DNA of 11,274 nt from Eggerthellaceae bacterium UBA5906. Lineage in GTDB: Bacteria > Actinomycetota > Coriobacteriia > Coriobacteriales > Eggerthellaceae. The notes under the pieces were generated by a model. That model was not told where the DNA came from, ran no database searches, and saw only the letters and a list, made by a program, of their open reading frames with translations. Positions 6,276-11,274 of this stretch are shown in pieces. Each line of letters opens with the position of its first letter. Within the stretch, counting starts at the first letter, position 1. The position numbers were made by a program, and so were the translations under genes. The stretch spans positions 1 to 11,274 of the forward strand of contig DJEE01000023.1 of the NCBI GenBank assembly GCA_002431805.1. Reading direction: 5' to 3'.

Positions 6276-8246
6276 ATGTGCGGATTCGTAGGTTTCACCG
6301 CTGTTGACTTCGACGAGCAGACTAATCGAGCAATCGTGAAGGACATGGCGGATCGCATTATCCATCGCGGCCCTGATGATGAGGGCTTTTTCGTAAACGA
6401 CGACATTGCCATGGGGTTTAGGCGCCTGTCCATCATCGACTTGGAGGGCAGCCGTCAGCCCATGCAGAATGCTGACGGCAGCGTAACCGTTACGTTCAAC
6501 GGCGAGATTTACAACTTCCAAGAGCTGCGTGCCGAGCTTGAGGGCATGGGCTACCAGTTCAAAACGCATGGTGACACCGAAACGGTGGTGCACGGTTACG
6601 AGGCATGGGGCACGGGCGTATTCGAGCGCCTGCGCGGCATGTTCGCCATTGCTATTTGGGATGCGCGCGAAAAGCAGCTGGTGCTGGCACGCGACATCTT
6701 CGGCATCAAGCCGCTGTACTATCAGCATGACGGCAAGCGTTTGATGTACGGCAGCGAAATCAAGTCGTTCTTGGCGCACCCGCGCTTCAAGAAGGAGCTC
6801 AACCGTGAGGCGCTGCCGCAGTACCTGTGCTTCGAGTACATGAACGACTCGCAAACCATGTTCAAGGACGTACATAAAATGACGCCCGGCCATTTCATGG
6901 TGTTCAAGGACGGCAAGGCCACCATCGAGTGCTTCTACAAGATCACGTACAAGATCGATCACACGAAAAGCCTTGAGGAATGGGCCGATATCATCAAGGA
7001 CACGTTCGATGAGAGCGTGCGCGCACACGAGATTGCCGATGTTGAGATCGGCAGCTTCCTGTCGGGCGGCATCGACAGCTCCCTGGCTGCGTACTGCATG
7101 GGTCAGCACCACGAGGAGGGCGTGAAAACGTTCTCGGTGGGCTACGACATCACCGGCAGCGAAGAGCAGCGTGACAAGGCTGAAAACGCTGGCTTCAAGA
7201 TTAAGCTTGACGAGCTGAAAGACGCGCACGAGTTTGCGCAGTGGGCGGGGCTGTCCAACAAAGACGTGCAGGTCACGGCCAAGGAATTTTTGGATATCGT
7301 GCCCACCGAGCAGTATCACATGGATGAGCCGCTTGGTGCACCGTCGGCCATCCCGCTGTACTTTGTCAGCCAGCTAGCTTCCAAGGAAGTTAAGGTGGTG
7401 CAGTCCGGCGAAGGCGCCGACGAGCTGTTCGGCGGCTACTGGATTTACCACGACCAGTACGAATTCTCGAAGTACTTCAAGGTACCGCGCGCCCTGCGTG
7501 CCGCGGGCGGTGCGGTGGCCGAGAAGCTGCCGCCGTTCCATGGACGTCACTTTGCTATGCGCGGTTCGGGCGGCCCGGAGAAAAGCTACCAGCGCGCGTG
7601 CATGAACTACATGTGGGACGAAGTGCCCAACGTGTTGAAGGGCTACGACGGCCCGTGCAAGCCGTGGGAGTGGTGCAAGCCGCACTTCGACGAAGCTGCT
7701 GTGCAAACGCAGGGCGGCGACGTTATCACGCAGACGCAGTACGTGGACATGGTGTCGTATATGCCGTACGACATTTGCCTGAAGGCTGACCGCATGTCTA
7801 TGGCGCATTCGCTTGAGCTGCGTGTGCCGTTTTTGGACAAGAAGGTGCTTGACGTGGCACTGCAGCTGCCCACCGAGTGCCGCGTAACCGATGAACACTC
7901 GAAGTACGCGCTGCGCCGTGCCGCTGCACATTTGGGCTTCCCGCAGAAGGTTGCCGACATGCCCAAGCAGCCGTTTATCACGCCGCTTACCGTGTGGCTG
8001 CAAACCGACTTGTACTACGACCGCATCAAGGCCGCGTTCACCAGCCCGGCTGCGCATGAGTTCTTCAACGTTGACTACCTGGTGAAGATGCTCGACGACC
8101 ATCGCAGCGCCGATTTCAGCACGCAAGAGGGCCGTTCCAAGCTGAAGATGATGCGCATTTGGAATGTGTACTGCTTCTTGTGCTGGTACGAGGTGTTCTT
8201 CGGCGAGACGTCGAAACAATACGCGCCTAAAACGCAGGTTGCGTAG
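6276..8246 (+). CDS. asnB: Asparagine synthase (glutamine-hydrolysing) / AsnB-type amidotransferase
   Basis: Class II glutamine amidotransferase that hydrolyses glutamine and passes ammonia to an adenylated carboxylate. The 656 residues start MCGFVGF, with nucleophile Cys2 exposed once Met is removed. The N-terminal glutaminase domain (about 1-205) shows HRGPDDEG (30-37), FRRLSIID (48-55), FNGEIYN (74-80) and HGDTET (98-103). The C-terminal synthetase domain has the PP-loop SGGIDSS (263-269), SGEGADELFGGY (377-388) and HSLELRVPFLD (511-521). Compared from memory with Bacillus subtilis AsnB (about 630 residues), the stretch from SVGY (287-290) to MDEP (349-352) is about 16 residues longer. Besides making asparagine, family members amidate peptidoglycan: diaminopimelate for LtsA/AsnB, D-Asp for Lactococcus AsnH. 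The divergent ATP-grasp ligase makes such a role possible here. A strong terminator follows. Confidence 0.93.
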   Translation: MCGFVGFTAVDFDEQTNRAIVKDMADRIIHRGPDDEGFFVNDDIAMGFRRLSIIDLEGSRQPMQNADGSVTVTFNGEIYNFQELRAELEGMGYQFKTHGDTETVVHGYEAWGTGVFERLRGMFAIAIWDAREKQLVLARDIFGIKPLYYQHDGKRLMYGSEIKSFLAHPRFKKELNREALPQYLCFEYMNDSQTMFKDVHKMTPGHFMVFKDGKATIECFYKITYKIDHTKSLEEWADIIKDTFDESVRAHEIADVEIGSFLSGGIDSSLAAYCMGQHHEEGVKTFSVGYDITGSEEQRDKAENAGFKIKLDELKDAHEFAQWAGLSNKDVQVTAKEFLDIVPTEQYHMDEPLGAPSAIPLYFVSQLASKEVKVVQSGEGADELFGGYWIYHDQYEFSKYFKVPRALRAAGGAVAEKLPPFHGRHFAMRGSGGPEKSYQRACMNYMWDEVPNVLKGYDGPCKPWEWCKPHFDEAAVQTQGGDVITQTQYVDMVSYMPYDICLKADRMSMAHSLELRVPFLDKKVLDVALQLPTECRVTDEHSKYALRRAAAHLGFPQKVADMPKQPFITPLTVWLQTDLYYDRIKAAFTSPAAHEFFNVDYLVKMLDDHRSADFSTQEGRSKLKMMRIWNVYCFLCWYEVFFGETSKQYAPKTQVA

Positions 8247-8293
8247 GGGGAACGTAAAGCTTTCCTTACGGCTGCGGGGAACGAGCGTGAAAC

Positions 8294-8330
8294 AAGGCGG
8301 GTGCGGAACTTGGTTCCGCACCCGCCTTTT
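8294..8330. terminator. Bidirectional terminator between asnB and the methyltransferase gene
   Basis: A perfect 16-bp stem (8294-8309 with 8313-8328), 3-nt loop TTG, running into TTTT (8327-8330) on the + strand and TTGTTTC on the - strand. It lies between convergent genes ending at 8246 and 8400 and can serve both. Confidence 0.93.
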
Positions 8331-8399
8331 GTATGGTGCGCAAAGCTGAAAGTGGGCGAATTAAAGCCCTGCGAAAAGATGGCTTGCGACTCTGCCGAT

Positions 8400-9365
8400 T
8401 TACTTATCCCAGGAGATGAAGGCCCAGGTGATGACGCGGGGGTTGCGCAGGCGCAGGGATCTTTGCGGCAGGCCGTGTTCGTCGATGCCACCCGTGTGTT
8501 CATTGGGAACCAGGTTGTCGTTGAGCCACGCGTGTAGGCGCGCGTAGGCCGCCTGACGTTGCGATTCGGTGGTGACGGCACCGGCAGCGTTGTTTATCAT
8601 GCGGCGCAGGCTTTGCGCGGCCTCGGCTTCCGAGTCAAACGTTTCGAAGCGCTCGGAGCGAATGTAGTCTACGCGGGGGAGCAGCCCTTCGCGGGTAAGA
8701 ATGCAAATGGCGTACAGGTGCTGGCGGAACAGCGCGTCGGCAAGCCCTAACTCTTCCATAATGCGGCCGTCGGTGCGCGGGCTTGAACCGGTGGGCAGCG
8801 TGATACACACGCGGCGACGCGCGATGTCGGTGAGGCGCAGCAGGCTGTCGCGCAAGTCGGCCGTGGTGATAGACCGCGAGGCAACGCATACGTCCACCAT
8901 GCCGGTGCGCACCCCCTTTGCGGCCCAGTCTTCGTCCCAGCTCATAAGCTTCGGGAACACGGAGCGCACGTTTTGCGCATCGATGATCTTCTGCATGCCA
9001 TCGAGCATGCCTTGCGAAAAGTCGGCGGCCACCACTTTGTGGCCCAGTTTAGCAAGCGGCAGCGCGATGGCGCCGGTGCCGCAGCCCATGTCGAACACGG
9101 TTTCGCCGGGTTTGATCCCCATAAGCTCGATGAAACGTCGCGCATACGGGCCTACGTGCATGTCGGTGGGGAAGGTTTGCGCGCGCTGGTCCCAATGGGC
9201 GGCATCGTCGGGACGCCTGCGCACCTGTTGCGCGCGCTTCCATTCCTCGTTCCAATCGGTTGTGGAAAGCAGCGGCTTGAAAACCTGCTGGTTTGCGTCT
9301 TCGTTGCCGCGGTGGGCGGCGCGCGCGTTTGCTTCTAGGCCCGTTGTCGTGTTGATTTCGGTCAT
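8400..9365 (-). CDS. Class I SAM-dependent methyltransferase, substrate unknown
   Basis: A 321-residue protein with a Rossmann-type methyltransferase core. Motif I is TVFDMGCGTGAIALPLAKLG (89-108). Strand 2 ends in the acidic residue of VVAADFSQGML (111-121), which should contact the SAM ribose. Motif IV-like VDVCVASRSI lies at 157-166, followed by VCITLPTGS (186-194). An N-terminal segment (about 25-75; TDWNEEWKRAQQVRRRPDDAAHWDQRA) resembles the lead-in of small-molecule methyltransferases. No TRM-, rRNA- or DNA-methylase signature (such as NPPY) is present, so I give no substrate. The start at 9365 is supported by AAAGGAA (9381-9375), ten bases upstream. The frame stays open far upstream, antisense to thyX, which is a shadow. 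It is divergent from thyX and monocistronic. Confidence 0.88.
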   Translation of the reverse strand: MTEINTTTGLEANARAAHRGNEDANQQVFKPLLSTTDWNEEWKRAQQVRRRPDDAAHWDQRAQTFPTDMHVGPYARRFIELMGIKPGETVFDMGCGTGAIALPLAKLGHKVVAADFSQGMLDGMQKIIDAQNVRSVFPKLMSWDEDWAAKGVRTGMVDVCVASRSITTADLRDSLLRLTDIARRRVCITLPTGSSPRTDGRIMEELGLADALFRQHLYAICILTREGLLPRVDYIRSERFETFDSEAEAAQSLRRMINNAAGAVTTESQRQAAYARLHAWLNDNLVPNEHTGGIDEHGLPQRSLRLRNPRVITWAFISWDK

Positions 9366-9488
9366 ACCGGTGCGTTCCTTTCGCGATGGGCGGGTGGAGT
9401 CGATATATTTGAGTGAGCAATCGGTTGCCGGTGCGGCGTTTTGCGAATGCCTTGCACGGCACATTATTTTAAGACGAGGAGCAAAAGT
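9366..9488. promoter_or_regulatory. Divergent intergenic region (methyltransferase / thyX)
   Basis: These 123 bp hold the upstream signals of both genes. GAGGAG (9476-9481) is the thyX ribosome-binding site, seven bases before its ATG. An A/T-rich patch (ATATATTT near 9398-9406) may be the methyltransferase -10 area. TTGCGA (9441-9446) and ATTATT (9463-9468) form a poor -35/-10 pair for thyX. No clear operator is visible. Confidence 0.3.
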
Positions 9489-10169
9489 ATGCACGTTGAA
9501 CTTCTCTATCATACTCCCGATCCTGAGCGGGCTATCGCCACGGCGGCGCGGCTGTGTTATGCGCCGGTGGGCGCGGCCGAGTTGATGGAAACCATGCCGC
9601 CCGAGCGCGTGAAAAGCGTGTTGACCACCATTATGACCTCGGGGCATTTCAGCACGCTTGAGCATGCAAGCTACACGTTTGCCGTTGACGGCGTGTCGCG
9701 CGCGCTTACGCACCAGCTGGTGCGCCATCGCATCGCCAGCTTCAACCAGCAAAGCCAGCGCTACGTGAAGTTCAAGGGCGACGTGGCTGTGGTGAAGCCC
9801 GAAAGCGTCGCAGGCAACGCACAGGCCTCCGAGGCGTTCGACAAGGCCATCCAAGCTGCGGTTGACGGGTATCACGCGCTGCTTGAGGCCGGCGTGCCGG
9901 CCGAGGACGCACGCTATCTGCTTCCAAACGCCGCGGAAAGCAAAATTGTCATCACCATGAACGTGCGCGAGCTGCTGCACTTTTTTAGCCTGCGCTGCTG
10001 CAACCGTGCACAGTGGGAGATTCGCGACATGGCGCATCGCATGCTGGAGCTGGCGCGTCCCACGGCGCCGTTTATCTTTGCGGATGCCGGGGCGCCGTGC
10101 GTGCGCGGTGCGTGCCCGGAAGGGAAGATGACGTGCGGCAACCCGTATCCGAAAGTGACGCGTGAATAG
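9489..10169 (+). CDS. thyX: Flavin-dependent thymidylate synthase
   Basis: Converts dUMP to dTMP using methylene-tetrahydrofolate, with FAD and NAD(P)H as reductant; unrelated to ThyA. The 226-residue protein carries the ThyX signature RHRIASFNQQSQRY at 79-92, where S89 is the family catalytic serine position and R79/R81 contact FAD/dUMP. The position that is Glu in the common NEQSxRY form is Gln87 here. LLHFFSLRCCNRAQWEIR (162-179) is the conserved substrate-binding segment. The C-terminus has three Cys in CVRGACPEGKMTC (204-216), a pattern I recall from many ThyX proteins. The ATG at 9489 has GAGGAG seven bases upstream and starts MHVELLYHTPDPE; in-frame codons 16 triplets earlier lack this support. 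Its last 8 bases overlap the next gene. Confidence 0.96.
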   Translation: MHVELLYHTPDPERAIATAARLCYAPVGAAELMETMPPERVKSVLTTIMTSGHFSTLEHASYTFAVDGVSRALTHQLVRHRIASFNQQSQRYVKFKGDVAVVKPESVAGNAQASEAFDKAIQAAVDGYHALLEAGVPAEDARYLLPNAAESKIVITMNVRELLHFFSLRCCNRAQWEIRDMAHRMLELARPTAPFIFADAGAPCVRGACPEGKMTCGNPYPKVTRE

Positions 10170-11193
10170 CGTGGCAAAACCGAAGAGCGACCTTTCGCGC
10201 GCGTTTTCGGAAGACGGCGCGAACAAAACGCACGTGGGCGGTCAGGCGCTTATCGAGGGCGTGATGATGCGCGGCAAGTACAACTGGGCCGTGGGCGTGC
10301 GCGAATCCGATGGCAGCATCTACGAAGAGCAGCACGACCTGGCCAGCGGGCACGCGAAAAACGGTTGGATGTACTGGCCGCTGGTGCGCGGGTGCCGCGC
10401 TATGGTGGAATCGCTGGTGCTGGGGTACAAGGCGCTTGAGATTGCCGCGCTGCATGCGTTCAACGAGGACGATGGCGAAGCTGACGCTGGCGGCAGCGGC
10501 GACGATGATACGGTGTTCGGCAAGAAGGAGATGGCAATCTCCATGGTGTTGGGCCTGGTCATGGGCATCGTGCTGTTCATTGTTGCGCCGGCATTCATCA
10601 CTAACCTGCTGGTGGGCGAATACGACGCGCACACCCTTGCGTGGAACGTGGTGGACGGCGTGCTGCGCGTGGCCGTATTCGTGTTCTATATCTGGCTGAT
10701 TGGGCGCATGAGCGACATCAAGCGCATGTTCGGCTATCACGGCGCCGAGCATAAAACCATCCATTGCTTCGAGCACGGTTTGCCGCTTACGCCCGAAAAC
10801 GCGCGAAGCTTCCCACGTTTGCACGTGCGCTGCGGCACGGCGTTCCTCATCATGGTGATGATCATCGCGATTTTCGTGTACACCATCACGCCGCTGAACG
10901 GCCTTATCGCCGCGTGGGGCGTGCCCGACGGTCCGGCGAAGCTTGCGCTGGTCATCGTGGCGCGCATCGTGCTTATGCCCATCATCGCGGGCATAAGCTA
11001 TGAAATCACGGTGAAGTGGGCGGGCAGCCACCCCGAAAACCCGCTGGTGAAGGTGGTGCTGTGGCCGGGCATGCAAATGCAGTACCTTACCACCAACGAG
11101 CCTGATGACGGCATGCTGGAGTGTGCCATCGCGGCAATGAAGCAAGTGCTTGAGCGCGAAGAGACCGAGGCGGCAAACGCGGCGTCTGCGTAG
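10162..11193 (+). CDS. DUF1385 / YqhQ-type integral membrane protein
   Basis: Conserved membrane protein of a widespread family without a settled function. Landmarks, counting from the GTG at 10162 (343 residues), are VGGQALIEGVMMRG (25-38), FGYHGAEHKTIHCFE (190-204), LHVRCGTAFL (220-229), AGISYE (276-281) and WPGMQMQYLTTNEPDDGMLE (301-320). Predicted membrane segments lie at about 125-150, 164-181, 226-250 and 260-280. An acidic Gly-rich loop (101-119; DDGEADAGGSGDDD) precedes the first. H193-G-A-E-H197 has the form HxxEH. The start is uncertain: GTG 10162 overlaps thyX by 8 bp with weak purines (GAAAG) upstream, while GTG 10171, three codons later, lies just past the thyX stop. Either way it is probably translationally coupled to thyX. 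Confidence 0.9.
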   Translation: MNSVAKPKSDLSRAFSEDGANKTHVGGQALIEGVMMRGKYNWAVGVRESDGSIYEEQHDLASGHAKNGWMYWPLVRGCRAMVESLVLGYKALEIAALHAFNEDDGEADAGGSGDDDTVFGKKEMAISMVLGLVMGIVLFIVAPAFITNLLVGEYDAHTLAWNVVDGVLRVAVFVFYIWLIGRMSDIKRMFGYHGAEHKTIHCFEHGLPLTPENARSFPRLHVRCGTAFLIMVMIIAIFVYTITPLNGLIAAWGVPDGPAKLALVIVARIVLMPIIAGISYEITVKWAGSHPENPLVKVVLWPGMQMQYLTTNEPDDGMLECAIAAMKQVLEREETEAANAASA

Positions 11194-11274
11194 GTGCCGC
11201 GCGAGAACCTGGGACACCTGCGGACGCATGCGCTTGCGAGCGTATGCGTGGCGGTAAACGCGACAGGCCCTGGC
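11194..11274. other. Window end: hairpin, no identifiable gene
   Basis: The last 81 bases contain a long hairpin, ACGCATGCGCT (11224-11234) with AGCGTATGCGT (11239-11249): 11 bp, one G-U pair, 4-nt loop. No T-run follows. One + frame stays open from GTG 11194 to the edge (27 codons) but shows no family character and no ribosome-binding site, so I do not call a gene. Confidence 0.4.

Noticed and set aside
6099..7319. 406-codon open frame on the - strand opposite asnB
   Set aside because: A codon-bias shadow: the + strand encodes a full AsnB with all motifs, and the antisense product has no recognisable domain.
9366..10226. N-terminal 287-codon extension of the methyltransferase frame
   Set aside because: It runs antisense to thyX. 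The ATG at 9365 has a good ribosome-binding site and the protein from there is a normal methyltransferase length.
10072..11229. 385-codon open frame on the - strand opposite the DUF1385 gene
   Set aside because: His/Arg-rich shadow of a GC-rich coding strand; the + strand product has conserved family motifs.
11194..11274. 27-codon open frame from GTG 11194 to the window edge
   Set aside because: No ribosome-binding site, no recognisable sequence and a strong hairpin inside; too short to support.

Overview
The window looks like a chromosomal housekeeping stretch from a moderately GC-rich actinobacterium, most likely class Coriobacteriia (Eggerthellaceae-like). That placement is an inference from protein character and gene order, not from a search. 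The signs are the EF-Tu sequence, the tuf - rpmG - tRNA-Trp - secE - nusG - rplK - rplA order, a long Lys/Ala-rich N-terminus on SecE, and thymidylate synthesis by ThyX. I see no insertion sequence, phage gene, CRISPR array or broken gene. The left part uses the T-ending codons (GCT, GTT, CGT) typical of highly expressed genes. The right part is richer in G/C-ending codons.

Positions 1-3769 form the translation/secretion block on the + strand. It holds the 3' three-quarters of tuf, a hairpin terminator, rpmG (too short for a usual ORF cutoff), a complete tRNA-Trp with encoded CCA, a tandem pair of look-alike hairpins, secE, nusG, rplK and rplA. A textbook UUCG-loop terminator closes it. The usual next genes (rplJ, rplL, rpoB, rpoC) are absent; a stand-alone map gene with its own -10 box follows.

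Positions 3770-8330 hold three genes. map (+) and an ATP-grasp carboxylate-amine ligase (-) converge on a bidirectional terminator at 4747-4771. The ligase is divergent from a large AsnB-type glutamine amidotransferase (+), with a 173-bp shared upstream region containing a 7-7-7 inverted repeat. The ligase resembles the family that includes D-aspartate ligases of peptidoglycan cross-bridges, and AsnB-type enzymes are known to amidate peptidoglycan carboxyls. The pair is therefore a candidate cell-wall modification module, as a hypothesis.

Positions 8294-11274 start with a perfect 16-bp bidirectional terminator separating asnB from a convergent class I SAM methyltransferase of unknown substrate (-). 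Divergent from that gene is thyX (+), whose end overlaps the start of a DUF1385/YqhQ-type membrane protein. The last 80 bases contain a long hairpin and no gene I can identify.

Nothing here is clearly a new defence or mobile system. The items most worth a second look are the ATP-grasp/AsnB pair, the HxxEH motif in the DUF1385 protein, the tandem hairpins after tRNA-Trp, and the terminal extensions of SecE and L11.
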